Source: an uncultured Clostridia bacterium (lineage in GTDB: Bacteria > Bacillota > Clostridia > Oscillospirales > CAG-272). From it: a DNA stretch of 53,003 nt. Under the pieces are notes generated by a model. The model was given only the letters and a program-made list of their open reading frames with translations, ran no database searches and was not told the origin of the DNA. The stretch lies in contig CANQWE010000007.1 in NCBI GenBank assembly GCA_947627475.1, positions 1-53,003 of the forward strand. The letters are read 5' to 3'. Made by a program: the position numbers and the translations under genes. Below, in pieces: positions 1-8,661 of this stretch (position 1 is the first letter of the stretch; each line of letters starts with the position of its first letter).

Positions 1-115
1 GCAATGTTACAAACTCCCCGTCACATATGGAAAGGGACAGCGCGTCCAGCACTTTTTGATCGTCAAAAGACACGGACACGTCGTGCAGCTCAATAAGCTT
101 CTGATTCTGGTTCAA
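1..115 (-). CDS. PotA-like ABC transporter ATP-binding protein, N-terminal fragment
   Basis: The minus strand opens with LNQNQKLIELHDVSVSF and continues DDQKVLDALSLSICDGEFVTL to the window edge. This is the first beta-strand region of an ABC ATPase of the spermidine/putrescine (PotA) type, just before the Walker A loop, which lies outside the window. The start is a TTG at 115 preceded by an AAAGGGGG Shine-Dalgarno; no in-frame ATG exists upstream. The polyamine specificity is inferred only from resemblance of this short stretch; any sulfate/polyamine/iron-type importer ATPase would fit. Confidence 0.6.
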   Translation of the reverse strand, partial: MNQNQKLIELHDVSVSFDDQKVLDALSLSICDGEFVTL

Positions 116-571
116 TTTTGCATCCCCCTTTGCGGCCAAGACCGCGTAAGCCGTATTACAGCTCTGCGCGAACTCACAAAAGCCTAACCGCAGCCCCCGC
201 AAAGAGTGTGTTACAAACCGTCTAACGAACAGACGGCTGCAGCGTACGGTTTCTCAAGGCATCCGGTACAGTCTCCCATACCCAAGGCCGCCAGGGCGGC
301 CCATGCCAACGGTTTTTGTTCAAAACTGCCTTTGTGAACATCTGAACGCGGCATGCCGCGTTTGCTCAGATATTTGAGGAGCGCCGCCAATACTTTGCCC
401 TTGACGGCGTTGTTAGCACAGATGCAAAAATCGTGCATTATGAAATTTTCAACAAGAAATATTATACAGATAATTTCAGAAATGTCAATGATTTTCTACA
501 TGTTTTTCTGCGGGGAACATAAAAGCTTCTGTTTTTCGAATCAGCCCACTTTTTCCACTTCCAGCAACAGC
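116..571. other. region without a supported gene
   Basis: About 450 bases upstream of the ABC ATPase. A 75-codon minus-strand reading frame (211-438) has an ATG but no ribosome binding site and no recognisable domain, and the flanking frames are interrupted by stops. I see no hairpin terminator or RNA gene. It may be a decayed gene. Confidence 0.4.
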
Positions 572-713
572 ATGTAAAACGATACGATTTCCGATTCCCC
601 TGATGGAAAAGATTGAAGATGTAATCCGCGGAAAAGACTGCACCTTCACAGCCTTCGTTGTAGCCGCAGTGCGGGCTGCTTTAGACGAAGTAAAAAAGGC
701 GGATAAAGAATAG
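572..713 (+). pseudogene. ribbon-helix-helix (CopG/Arc-like) regulator with 5' frameshift
   Basis: From 603 the frame reads MEKIEDVIRGKDCTFTAFVV and ends ALDEVKKADKE, typical of the helical half of a ribbon-helix-helix DNA-binding protein. The codons just upstream in the same frame give KTIRFPIPL, the usual beta-strand, but the only ATG that would start it (572-574) is separated by one extra T, which makes ATG-TAA. Removing that base gives a complete 45-residue protein beginning MKTIRFPIPL. No good Shine-Dalgarno precedes either start. It is either a broken gene, a base error, or a remnant starting at 603. Confidence 0.5.
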
Positions 714-752
714 CCCTTCCGTATCCATTTTTCTTTGCATTCGCCTGCGTAG

Positions 753-792
753 AATAAACCCTCTGTCAGCGATCGCTGACAGAGGGTTTATT
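753..792. terminator. bidirectional hairpin terminator
   Basis: A perfect 18-bp stem (AATAAACCCTCTGTCAGC) closes on a four-base loop GATC, with A-rich and T-rich ends on both strands. It separates the RHH remnant from the zinc-ribbon gene pair and can serve both directions. Confidence 0.8.
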
Positions 793-954
793 TATGTTAC
801 GTATATCCTTTTCAGCCGCCACAGATGCGGGTGGTATTCTGTTCCTTTAGCAAAGGTCAGAGGGAGAGATATGCAAACTGACTTCCCCTCAGCAGTACAC
901 TATATTGGACAAACGAGAAAACATTCTGCCGCTATTAAGCCATATACCGCCCGT

Positions 955-1617
955 CTACGTTTCATTCGTCTCAAACCATACTATGTTACTGATGCTGCTG
1001 CCCTGGTATCCCACCAGCGGATAAATATCGGAAAGCTCCGGTTTCAGATTACTCACATATGCATGCTCATACGCTGTACCGGACTGGCTGCAGCAGGAAA
1101 AGTTGTACGTGTCCGACACCCTAATTGCCTCCCCGTCCTCGCTTTCCCGTCCTTTGATTTTTACCTTCACCAGCATATACTCCTGGCCTGCTCCCAGCGG
1201 ATCCATATATTCATCCGCGGCCTGCACGATTTCCAGCGCTGCACTGCCCCGCAGCACCTGGGTGAGGGATACCTCTACCGTATAGTCGTACAGTCCGTCT
1301 GTATATTCCACAATTTTCCCCCAGGGGATCGGGTCCTCCCGGGTGCCTGACTCTCCATTGTCGGTATTATGGCCGAACCAGCTTGCTATCAAATCGAATT
1401 CGCTTATACTATGGGACGATGCGTACTGACACGCATACGTAACGCTGAACACAACGGCAAAAATGACAAAAGTGAGGATCCATGCCTTCTTTTGTGTAAC
1501 GGGATTGGTCCCATTTTGTTTTTTCGTCTGTGCAGGCCGCTTGGTTCCGCAGTATGCACAGGTCTCCCCCTCTATGGGCGCGCCGCAATTCGGACAACAT
1601 ACTTTTTTATCAGCCAT
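955..1617 (-). CDS. zinc-ribbon membrane-anchored protein, DUF4352-like
   Basis: A 220-residue protein. Residues 8-25 form a zinc ribbon (CCPNCGAPI, then CAYCGTKR). One membrane segment follows at about 45-63, and then an extracytoplasmic domain of the DUF4352 type (GQEYMLVKVKIKG, VSDTYNFSC). The start ATG has an AAGGAG site. It is the downstream member of a tandem pair with the gene at 1633-2334, separated by about 15 bases, so the two are probably duplicates in one operon. Its C-terminus is shorter than the paralogue's and lacks the last strand. The function is unknown; such proteins are usually placed in envelope or stress roles, which I infer only from the architecture. Confidence 0.75.
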   Translation of the reverse strand: MADKKVCCPNCGAPIEGETCAYCGTKRPAQTKKQNGTNPVTQKKAWILTFVIFAVVFSVTYACQYASSHSISEFDLIASWFGHNTDNGESGTREDPIPWGKIVEYTDGLYDYTVEVSLTQVLRGSAALEIVQAADEYMDPLGAGQEYMLVKVKIKGRESEDGEAIRVSDTYNFSCCSQSGTAYEHAYVSNLKPELSDIYPLVGYQGSSISNIVWFETNET

Positions 1618-1632
1618 TTTTGATTCTCCTTT

Positions 1633-2334
1633 TTATGCAGAGGCAAACCAGGCAGCGCCCGCTCCACTGTCTCCCCGGAACCCGATCAACACCGGATCTC
1701 CTGTTTCCACAATAAAACAGAGATAGCCCTCTGTAGCCTCTCCCGGATAAATATCAGAAATGACCGGTGCCAAGTCCGGGATATAAGCCCGGTCATAAAA
1801 GAAGCCGGACGCGCTGGCGCAAGCAAAATTATGGTAGCCAGACAGGGAAATTTTCTGCCGTTTTCCATCCTTTACTCCCTGGATCCGCACTTTGGCCAGT
1901 AGATATTCCTTTCCCACTCCAGGTTCTTTATAATAGTCTCCAAGGCCTGCTATGAAATCCAAAGCAGATTCACTCCGCAGCACCTGGGTCACACATACTT
2001 CCACGTCGAAATCGCGGGCCTTGTTGTGATATATCCCCGTACTGCCATAAGCAATCGGATTCACCATCGTGCCAACCTGCGCACTTTCTTCCTCTTCTTC
2101 CTCCCAGTCGCCTTCTGTCATACGGGTAGCAATGTTATCGGTAAAGTTGGCCAGAAAAATCAAAAATCCAAAAACAAAGAGGCCGATCATCATCCATTTG
2201 AAAGTTTTATCCTGAAAGACAGCTCCCTCTTTCTTAGGTGGCTTTTCTCGCTGAATCCGCCGGGTTCCACAGTTCGGGCACTGGTCCTCGACCATCGGTG
2301 CGCCGCAGTTTGGACATTTGGTTTCCTTTGGCAC
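1633..2334 (-). CDS. zinc-ribbon membrane-anchored protein, DUF4352-like (paralogue)
   Basis: A 233-residue protein if started at the GTG at 2334. That codon sits about ten bases after a GGGAGG site, whereas a longer reading from a TTG would place the Shine-Dalgarno inside the gene. CPNCGAPM and CPNCGTRR make the zinc ribbon, a membrane segment lies at about 50-68, and the outer domain (GKEYLLAKVRIQG, YHNFACASASGFFYD) matches its neighbour closely. It has an upstream sigma-A promoter and is first gene of the two-gene operon. Function unknown. Confidence 0.75.
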   Translation of the reverse strand: MPKETKCPNCGAPMVEDQCPNCGTRRIQREKPPKKEGAVFQDKTFKWMMIGLFVFGFLIFLANFTDNIATRMTEGDWEEEEEESAQVGTMVNPIAYGSTGIYHNKARDFDVEVCVTQVLRSESALDFIAGLGDYYKEPGVGKEYLLAKVRIQGVKDGKRQKISLSGYHNFACASASGFFYDRAYIPDLAPVISDIYPGEATEGYLCFIVETGDPVLIGFRGDSGAGAAWFASA

Positions 2335-2365
2335 GGTTATTGCCCCTCCCAAAATTGATACTTAT

Positions 2366-2394
2366 AGTATAGCGAAAAATCTACCACAAATCAA
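2366..2394 (-). promoter_or_regulatory. sigma-A promoter of the zinc-ribbon pair
   Basis: On the minus strand TTGATT (2394-2389) and TATACT (2371-2366) are separated by 17 bases, ending about 30 bases before the GTG start at 2334. Confidence 0.6.
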
Positions 2395-2469
2395 CAAATT
2401 TGAACAAATATTCGTCATTTTTTGTCCAGGCGAGTCTCAAAACGAAACGCATACCGCTTTATGAATAAT

Positions 2470-2500
2470 AAAAAAGAGGGGGACATCCCCCTCTTTTTTA
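2470..2500. terminator. terminator after the GH39 gene
   Basis: AAAAAAGAGGGGG, a three-base loop region and CCCCCTCTTTTTT form a strong hairpin with a T tract on the minus strand, directly after the glycosidase stop codon. The A/T ends are symmetric, so it may work both ways. Confidence 0.85.
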
Positions 2501-4051
2501 CTTTAATTCTTCCAAGGTCATAATCTCGTTCCATCGCTCCAGATCTTCTTTGGATGCGGCGCGTGGAATGATACGATCCCCTTTCTTCTCACACTCCATA
2601 TAGAGAACCTCGTTGGGTTCCAGCTTAAAGGGAAGGGTAATATATCCGTCTTTTGATGTACAGGAAATGAAGTCGTAGTCCATCTCTCCATGGGCCCGGA
2701 GCATTTCCAGCTGGGTATCAGACAGGTTGTGGGGAGACCCCATAGAAATCCAAGTTTCATAGGGACTTCCCTTGTGCTTGCGGATGGCAGCAGTGGTTAC
2801 CAGATACTCCCCTTCTTCCCGCACTGGGATCTTGACATGGTCCGTCCAATCCGGTTGGTCGTGAATCTCCAGGGCATTCCAGTTATATAAAATCACTCTG
2901 GAAACATTGTTCTCCTCCGTGGCAAACACATCACAACCAAAAGGTACATGCTCTACCTTAGCAGCCATCTCCATACCCCGCATTTTGCGCAGCAGTTTAT
3001 ACGCGTTATACGACGCCTTTTTTACCCCGTGGATGGTCATCAGTCCATAGGTACAGGAGAAAGGACTGTGCGGGCATCCCGCTTCTTCAAACAAATCGGA
3101 AGCCGTCCAGTAGGACATGGAGTCGAACAGGTCCCTGGTCTCCACAATATTTTTCATCACGCTGCTTGCAGCAAAGTGCATATCTACAGACGGGTTGTGG
3201 GTCCAGGTGACCGCCTCGCCGGGCCTACCGTACTGGGTGTTCCACTCCGTCCAATAAATGGGCAGATGGGGCATAGGAGAGTTCTGTACTCGTTCATACA
3301 CTTCCCGCACTACAGTGGGCATATAGCCTCCAAAATCGTGGGGGGAATTTTTCCGCTCCGGGAACTGGCAGTATTCCCCAACGGGATATACATGGGTAGA
3401 AACAAAGTCCAGCGGCACCTGATTTTTGCAGCAGTAGTCGATCATTTCCGGGATAAACATTCCTCCCGCAGAAGCAGGCCCACCGATCTGCAGCTGCTCA
3501 TCTACTGATTTCACTGCCTTCGCAGCATGGGTTTACAGAATATAATATTCCTCCATGCCATGGGGCCAGAACCCGTCCAGATTGGGCTCATTCCAAACCT
3601 CAAAGAACCAGGTTCGTACTTCTGCAAGGCCATAACGATCCACGCAGTGGGATGTAAAGGCACGACAAAGGTCGTACCATTCCTGATAATTTGTGGGCTT
3701 TGACATGTTCATCTGATAATGGAAAATCGTGGCCGCCGGGTCGCTGGCCATACAGCCGGGCATCGGTCCAAGCTCAAAAAAAGGCTTTAGCCCAACAGAG
3801 AGCAAGTTGTCGATAAATTTGTCCATGTGGTGCCACTGAAAGCCCAGGGTGCCGTCCGGTTTCCGGATGGCCACAGCCATATCGTCGTGGAACAAGCCGT
3901 GGCAGCGGCAGTAACGAAAATGTAGTTCCCTTTGCATTTCAGCCAGCTGATCCACCAAATCGTGACGAAGTAGCTCATAGGCACGACCAATGGCAACGGT
4001 GTGGAAAATCGCATCGGTAAGTTTTTTATCGGTGTACTCCAATGTAATCAT
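2498..4051 (-). pseudogene. glycoside hydrolase family 39 (beta-xylosidase-like), internal stop
   Basis: Two blocks lie in the same frame and are separated only by a TAA at 3533-3535. The first ends WFFEVWNEPNLDGFW...EEYYIL and the second resumes THAAKAVKSVDEQLQIGG, exactly as a continuous GH39 protein would. The WNEP glutamate is the predicted acid/base; the TEW in IYWTEWNTQYG is the predicted nucleophile. The true start is the ATG at 4051, preceded by AAGGAG that overlaps the 3' end of scfB, so translation is coupled. Full length would be about 517 residues. A single tyrosine-to-stop change (or a base error) breaks it. The substrate, a xyloside, is inferred from the family. Confidence 0.8.
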
Positions 4052-4058
4052 ATGTATA

Positions 4059-5435
4059 TTACTCCTTTTCACACATTTCTGCTTCGGCAGCTTTTACCAT
4101 AATCGCACATTCCATGCGTTTTTTGAACAGCTTACAGCCATACTCATAAATGCCGCCAATATCGCCGCTGGTATGATAAGCGTTGGCAGCACATCCGCCG
4201 GAGCAATAAAGCTTTGCCCAGCAGTCTTGGCACTGGGACCGAGAATAGGCATTGCATGTCCCGAATTTTTCCTGGAGCGTTTTGTTTTGAATTCCGTCCC
4301 AGATATTTCCCATACTGTAGGCAGGATCCCCTACAAACTGATGGCAGGGATAGAGCTCTCCCCAAGGCGTTACCGCCAGATATTCCGTTCCGGACCCGCA
4401 GCCGGCAATCCGCTTATAAATACACGGACCGTGCCCCAGATCGATCATATAGTGGTAAAAGGTAAAGCCCCTTCCCTCTTTTTTTCGCCGGATCATCTCT
4501 ACCGCCAGCTTTTCATACTGCTGATATAATATCGGCAGATCCGCTTCGGTAAGGGCACAGGGATCCTCCGGGGAACACACCACCGGCTCCATGGACAGCT
4601 GATCGAATCCCTGATCCGCCATGTGCAGAATATCTTCTGTAAAGTCTGTATTCAGGTGGGTAAAGGTCCCCCGCATGTAGTATCCTTTTCCCCCTCTGGC
4701 CGCTACCAGCTTTTTAAATTTGGGAAGGATCCGGTCGTAGCTTCCCCGACCGGCATGGTCCACACGAAACCGGTCGTGCACCTCCCGGCGTCCGTCCAGA
4801 GATAACACCACATTATACATTTCCCGGTTTGCAAATTCGATCACTTCATCATCGATCTGCATTCCGTTGGTGGTGAGAGTAAAGCGGAAGTTTTTGCCTG
4901 CATCCTTTTCAATACTTCTGGCGTAAGCTACCAGTTCCTTCACCACTTCCCAGTTGCAAAGCGGTTCTCCGCCGAAAAAGTCCACTTCCAGATTGCGCCG
5001 GCTTCCCGAATGCTCTACCAGAAAATCCAGGGCACGTTTCCCTACTTCAAAGGACATCAGCGCCCGCTCTCCGCTGTACTTTCCCTGTGAGGCAAAGCAG
5101 TAGGAGCAATTTAGATCACAAGTGTGAGCAACATGCAGGCACAGGGCCTTCAAAATAGGTTCCCGTTTTACCAAATGCTCTGCGACGCCTGCATAAGTAT
5201 CCTCTGAAAACAGCTTGCCGGCGTCCCGTAGGGACGTGATATCCCCCAGGCATTCTAAAACGTCGTCTCGCGTTATATCCGGATAGGTACTTTGTATCTG
5301 CCGGATAATTTCCTCCCTGGATTTTTCTTCATACATACCGATGATGTCGTAGGCCACATCATCCACTACGTGTACGCTTCCGCTGTACACATCCAAAACA
5401 ATATTATAGCCATTCAATTTATAACGGTGTATCAT
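4059..5435 (-). CDS. scfB: SCIFF peptide maturase, radical SAM/SPASM protein
   Basis: A 458-residue radical SAM enzyme. The 4Fe-4S motif CDLNCSYC lies near residue 110, DFFGGEPLCNW follows at about 165, and the cysteine-rich SPASM region (CHQF, CNAYSRSQCQDCW, CSGGCAAN) lies near 365-420. In this family the enzyme installs Cys-to-alpha-carbon thioether cross-links in the SCIFF precursor. That precursor is encoded directly upstream at 5523-5669, which makes the assignment firm. An AGGAG site precedes the ATG. The downstream glycosidase uses a ribosome site inside the 3' end of this gene. Confidence 0.93.
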   Translation of the reverse strand: MIHRYKLNGYNIVLDVYSGSVHVVDDVAYDIIGMYEEKSREEIIRQIQSTYPDITRDDVLECLGDITSLRDAGKLFSEDTYAGVAEHLVKREPILKALCLHVAHTCDLNCSYCFASQGKYSGERALMSFEVGKRALDFLVEHSGSRRNLEVDFFGGEPLCNWEVVKELVAYARSIEKDAGKNFRFTLTTNGMQIDDEVIEFANREMYNVVLSLDGRREVHDRFRVDHAGRGSYDRILPKFKKLVAARGGKGYYMRGTFTHLNTDFTEDILHMADQGFDQLSMEPVVCSPEDPCALTEADLPILYQQYEKLAVEMIRRKKEGRGFTFYHYMIDLGHGPCIYKRIAGCGSGTEYLAVTPWGELYPCHQFVGDPAYSMGNIWDGIQNKTLQEKFGTCNAYSRSQCQDCWAKLYCSGGCAANAYHTSGDIGGIYEYGCKLFKKRMECAIMVKAAEAEMCEKE

Positions 5436-5478
5436 AGCTCTCCTAAACAGCCGTAGCCGCGGCTTATAAACATGAAAA

Positions 5479-5505
5479 TTGCCGCCCTACAAAGTCAGGC
5501 GGCAA
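5479..5505 (-). terminator. attenuating hairpin between scfA and scfB
   Basis: TTGCCGCC and GGCGGCAA form a stem followed on the minus strand by TTTTCATG. It lies in the 87-base gap after the precursor gene and before scfB, where a weak terminator would give more peptide than enzyme message. The role is inferred. Confidence 0.55.
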
Positions 5506-5522
5506 GGGGCAGATTTAAAGTC

Positions 5523-5669
5523 TTACGCCTTTTTTTCACAGGGCTGATTTGCTACACCGCAGGAGGTTTTGCATGCAGACTGGCAAGAAGTCTGACATTC
5601 GCCGCAGCCGCCGTTTTCCGCGCTCTTTCCAAGATCTTTGGTTTCAATGGTTTTGATTCTTTTCATCAT
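5523..5669 (-). CDS. scfA: SCIFF ranthipeptide precursor (six cysteines in forty-five residues)
   Basis: A 48-residue peptide starting MMKRIKTIETKDLGKSAENG, with a core GCGECQTSCQSACKTSC followed by GVANQPCEKKA. It has six cysteines at 22, 25, 29, 33, 37 and 44, the signature of the SCIFF family that is nearly universal in Clostridia. Two adjacent ATGs (5669 and 5666) are possible; the AAAGGGAG site suits either. It has its own near-consensus promoter and is followed by its maturase scfB. The mature product and its role are unknown. Confidence 0.95.
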   Translation of the reverse strand: MMKRIKTIETKDLGKSAENGGCGECQTSCQSACKTSCGVANQPCEKKA

Positions 5670-5700
5670 AAAACTCCCTTTAACAAATAATAGTAAATGT

Positions 5701-5730
5701 ATTATACAACACAAATTTTCCCTTTGTCAA
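5701..5730 (-). promoter_or_regulatory. strong sigma-A promoter of scfA
   Basis: On the minus strand TTGACA (5730-5725), an 18-base spacer ending in TTG, and TATAAT (5706-5701). Both hexamers match the consensus fully. The promoter lies in the gap between the decarboxylase and scfA. Confidence 0.85.
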
Positions 5731-5758
5731 TACATACTGGAAAAAATGCCGGCTGCTT

Positions 5759-7192
5759 TCAAAGAGGAGACAAAACAGAAAACTGCTCTGGGGCGTGGCC
5801 TGTATCGCTCTTTAAAGCAATCCCCTGGGCCGCCTGCATCTCCATATATTCCAGAATTTCCCGATCCAGTCGCTCACCCGGTACCACCAACGGAATTGCC
5901 GGTGGATAGGCATAGATATATTCCCCGCTGATTTTGCCCACGGCCCGCCTTCGATTTACCACAGTTCGTCTTCCCCGCTTGGCAGCATACACGCCGCAGA
6001 TTCGCTGAGGCAACGGCGCGGGAAGGCAAGACTGCGGTGTACAGGATACACACATGTGGTCGATTTCTCTAAGAGCCGCTGCAAAAGCGCCAATGGTATT
6101 CACCGTATCTCCCGGGCCGGTCATCGCCAGAATATACTGGGCAGCAGCCAACTCCACCTCAATATGATACTGCTTCCGCAGTATCTCCCCAAGGTACGGT
6201 CCAGTTAAATCGCAAAATCTTGTGTTTACCAAAATTTTTGACGGATCCCGATTCCAGGAAGAAGGCGGCACCGCCTCACTATAGCCAAGGACATGCAATT
6301 TTGCAAGAGAAGAAAATATATTTTTGTTTTCTACAATTGCATCATTCCACATTTTAAACATCTTTGCATCCATATAATTTATGCATTCATCTATTGAAGC
6401 CATCAATAGATAGGAAGGACTGGAGGTTTCAAAAATCGATAGCGCTACGGAAAATCGGCGACTGTCAATTCTATCTGAGCAAACATGGGCAATCGCCGTC
6501 TGCGTAAGGCTTGGCATCGTCTTATGCAGGCTCTGCACCACGAAATCCGCGCCGGCCTTTACCGCACCGCCGGTAAAATAAGGCGACAAATCCAAATGGG
6601 CGCCATGCGCCTCATCCACCATAAGAGGGAGGCCTGCCGCATGTACGACATTTGCAATTTCTGCAATATCCGAAATAATCCCGTCATAGGTAGGGCTGGT
6701 GATAACCACAAGAGAAATGTCGGAGTTTTCTGCAATTGCTTTTTTTACATTTTCCGGTGAAACTGGCCCTTCTATTCCCCAAATGGGATCCCACTGGGGA
6801 GAAAGATAAACAGGAGACGCCCCTACCAGTTCCACTGCATTATACACAGACCGATGGCAGTTTCTGCTCATAAGAATCCGCCCACCTTTTTCCACTGCAG
6901 CGTAGATTCCCGCTAAAATACCACATGTGCTTCCGCCAACCAAGAAGTAGCTCTGCTGGCTCCCCCAGCGATGCGCCGCACGGCGCATCGCTTCCTGCAA
7001 AATTCCATTTGCCCCATGAAGACTGTCAAATCCATAAATTTCTGTTATGTCCAGGGAAGCACCTAAATCCTTCAGATACTGTGCCCTACAGTTTCTTTTA
7101 TGTCCGGGCATATGCATAGGCACCGTTCCCGCAGAGCGATGCTGCTTCAGCAGTGTCAAAAGTCTTTTTTCTTTATTCTCAGGATTCTTCAT
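5759..7192 (-). CDS. Orn/Lys/Arg decarboxylase family PLP enzyme
   Basis: About 477 residues from the ATG at 7192. The N-terminus carries VPMHMPGHKRN, typical of the family. The PLP lysine is in VVQSLHKTMPSLTQT, and the aspartate that binds the pyridine nitrogen is in LMVDEAHGAHL. The C-terminal substrate domain ends with YAYPPAIPLVVPGE. The family decarboxylates arginine, lysine or ornithine to polyamine precursors; which one cannot be told here. The start overlaps the 3' end of the upstream lipoprotein by 14 bases and lacks its own strong Shine-Dalgarno, so translational coupling is likely. An in-frame extension upstream to 7285 lies inside the lipoprotein gene and was rejected. Confidence 0.88.
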   Translation of the reverse strand: MKNPENKEKRLLTLLKQHRSAGTVPMHMPGHKRNCRAQYLKDLGASLDITEIYGFDSLHGANGILQEAMRRAAHRWGSQQSYFLVGGSTCGILAGIYAAVEKGGRILMSRNCHRSVYNAVELVGASPVYLSPQWDPIWGIEGPVSPENVKKAIAENSDISLVVITSPTYDGIISDIAEIANVVHAAGLPLMVDEAHGAHLDLSPYFTGGAVKAGADFVVQSLHKTMPSLTQTAIAHVCSDRIDSRRFSVALSIFETSSPSYLLMASIDECINYMDAKMFKMWNDAIVENKNIFSSLAKLHVLGYSEAVPPSSWNRDPSKILVNTRFCDLTGPYLGEILRKQYHIEVELAAAQYILAMTGPGDTVNTIGAFAAALREIDHMCVSCTPQSCLPAPLPQRICGVYAAKRGRRTVVNRRRAVGKISGEYIYAYPPAIPLVVPGERLDREILEYMEMQAAQGIALKSDTGHAPEQFSVLSPL

Positions 7193-7652
7193 TTTGTTTA
7201 TTATAGAAAGAGGATAAAATATCCAACTTCTGCATCTTAAAAAGATAGCCGTAGCGCACGCTGCTTTCTGCCGCAACCGCAACAACGTATCGATCGCTAA
7301 GGGAAATTTGAACGAAATCCTTCTGGTTATATCCAGGCTCCGTCATGGTTTCATACAACGCCTGTGCTCCTTCCGCAGTCTCTTCATCGTAGACTACTTC
7401 AAGCTGGGAAAGGCGATTCCCATCAAACTGGAAAATATAGTAGCCAAAATCTGTTTGGATCACCGAACGATCCTTTGTAGAAAACAGGTTCACCCCTGTA
7501 CTCTCATAGGAAGAGCTGACCGGTACAGAACTTTCTGCCTGGGAATTATCTCCTCCTGTGGCCTGCGTTCCACCGTTTTCTTCGGTCTGCCGGCATCCGG
7601 AAAAGGAAGCTGCCAGCAAAATAGCAGCAGCGATATATAGTATTCGTCTCAT
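7179..7652 (-). CDS. predicted lipoprotein
   Basis: A 157-residue protein starting MRRILYIAAAILLAASFSGC, a signal peptide with a lipobox ending at cysteine 20. A Ser/Gly/Glu-rich linker follows, then a small domain of unknown function (TDFGYYIFQFDGNRLSQLEV, FVQISLSDRYVVAVAAES). The ATG at 7652 follows a GGA site; the longer ATG at 7673 has none. It overlaps the decarboxylase gene, so the two are co-transcribed. I do not recognise the outer domain. Confidence 0.72.
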   Translation of the reverse strand: MRRILYIAAAILLAASFSGCRQTEENGGTQATGGDNSQAESSVPVSSSYESTGVNLFSTKDRSVIQTDFGYYIFQFDGNRLSQLEVVYDEETAEGAQALYETMTEPGYNQKDFVQISLSDRYVVAVAAESSVRYGYLFKMQKLDILSSFYNKQNEES

Positions 7653-7719
7653 TTCACATTTTCCTTTACGCATTTTATTAATTTTTTTGTATTTTATACT
7701 TTATTTTATCATAAATCCA

Positions 7720-7728
7720 TGCTATAAT
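7720..7728 (+). promoter_or_regulatory. extended -10 promoter of reverse rubrerythrin
   Basis: TGCTATAAT is an extended -10 element with a perfect TATAAT (7723-7728), about 55 bases before the start codon. The -35 region (around 7700, TTTATT) is weak, as extended -10 promoters allow. Confidence 0.6.
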
Positions 7729-7784
7729 CAAGGCGATGTGAAGCATCATATGTTTACAAATTATTTTTGAGGAGGATTTATACA

Positions 7785-8330
7785 ATGAAAAAATGGAGAT
7801 GTACCGTTTGCGGTGAAATAGTTGAAGGGGAAAATCCACCACAGGCCTGTCCCTTGTGCAAAGCGCCCGCTGAAAAATTTGTACTTTTGGATGAAACAGA
7901 AACGACATGGGCCTGTGAACACGAAATCGGCATTATCAAAGATGTTCCCCAGGAAATCATAGACGGCCTGCGTGCAAACTTTAACGGAGAATGCACCGAG
8001 GTAGGTATGTATCTGGCAATGGCCAGAGCTGCATTTCGGGAAGGTTACCCTGAAATCGGTATGTACTGGGAAAAAGCTGCTTACGAAGAAGCAGAGCACG
8101 CTGCTAAGTTTGCAGAGATGCTGGGCGAAGTAGTATCTCCTTCTACGAAAAAGAATCTGGAAATGCGTGTAGCTGCTGAAAACGGCGCTACCGCCGGAAA
8201 GTTCGAACTTGCAAAAATGGCAAAGCAAAATAATCTGGATGCGATCCACGACACCGTCCATGAGATGGCCCGCGACGAGGCTCGTCACGGAAAAGCATTT
8301 GAAGGTCTGCTAAGGAGATACTTCAAATAA
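7785..8330 (+). CDS. reverse rubrerythrin
   Basis: A 181-residue protein with the domain order opposite to classical rubrerythrin. Rubredoxin cysteines 6, 9, 22 and 25 (CTVCG, CPLC) come first, and the ferritin-like diiron domain follows with [18 protein letters not shown] and [13 protein letters not shown]. Reverse rubrerythrins of clostridia reduce peroxide and oxygen as part of NADH-dependent detoxification. The start at 7785 follows GAGGAGG. The gene is monocistronic, with its own promoter and terminator, divergent from the lipoprotein operon. Confidence 0.92.
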   Translation: MKKWRCTVCGEIVEGENPPQACPLCKAPAEKFVLLDETETTWACEHEIGIIKDVPQEIIDGLRANFNGECTEVGMYLAMARAAFREGYPEIGMYWEKAAYEEAEHAAKFAEMLGEVVSPSTKKNLEMRVAAENGATAGKFELAKMAKQNNLDAIHDTVHEMARDEARHGKAFEGLLRRYFK

Positions 8331-8350
8331 GCATGGTTTTTATGCAAATC

Positions 8351-8380
8351 GGGGGAACGAAGAAATTTGTTCCCCTTTTT
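8351..8380 (+). terminator. terminator of reverse rubrerythrin
   Basis: GGGGAAC and GTTCCCC pair around AAGAAATTT, followed by TTTTT. Confidence 0.8.
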
Positions 8381-8426
8381 GTGGAATCACTAAATCGATT
8401 TCTACATTCTATTTTTTAAAGAAGGC

Positions 8427-8455
8427 TTGACAAAGATTCTGTACCTTGGTAAAAT
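8427..8455 (+). promoter_or_regulatory. strong promoter upstream of tRNA-Pro
   Basis: TTGACA (8427-8432), 17 bases, then TAAAAT (8450-8455) with an extended -10 TGG. It is about 200 bases from the tRNA and directly upstream of a tRNA-like relic, so it probably once served a first tRNA placed right after it. Confidence 0.65.
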
Positions 8456-8469
8456 ATATGTTGTGTGTA

Positions 8470-8520
8470 GCAGCGAGTTGTGGCGTAGCTGGGGCGCGTT
8501 TGCTTTGAAAGCGTGACAAA
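8470..8520 (+). pseudogene. tRNA-Pro relic (D-arm and anticodon region)
   Basis: The stretch containing GTGGCGTAGCTGG, GGCGCG and TTTGCTTTGAAAGC mirrors the D-arm and anticodon arm of bacterial tRNA-Pro genes. The intact tRNA at 8662 has GTGGCGCAGCTGGG. The anticodon loop is altered (TTTGAAA instead of TTTGGGA), the anticodon stem no longer pairs well, and no T-arm follows. It sits about 15 bases after a strong promoter. I read it as a decayed or truncated tRNA. Confidence 0.45.
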
Positions 8521-8661
8521 GCCAAAGCACCACAAAAAGTCCGAAAATTCCTTTATTCATGCGGATTTTCGATACTTTACAAAATCGCAAAACAGTGTGG
8601 ATTTCGCGTTTAACCACAGTTTGTCCCACTTCTACACATAACTGAGAAAAATCGAATATAT

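Noticed and set aside
211-438. 75-codon minus-strand reading frame
   Set aside because: No ribosome site, no recognised domain and no support from neighbours.
871-1350. 159-codon plus-strand frame
   Set aside because: Antisense shadow of the zinc-ribbon gene.
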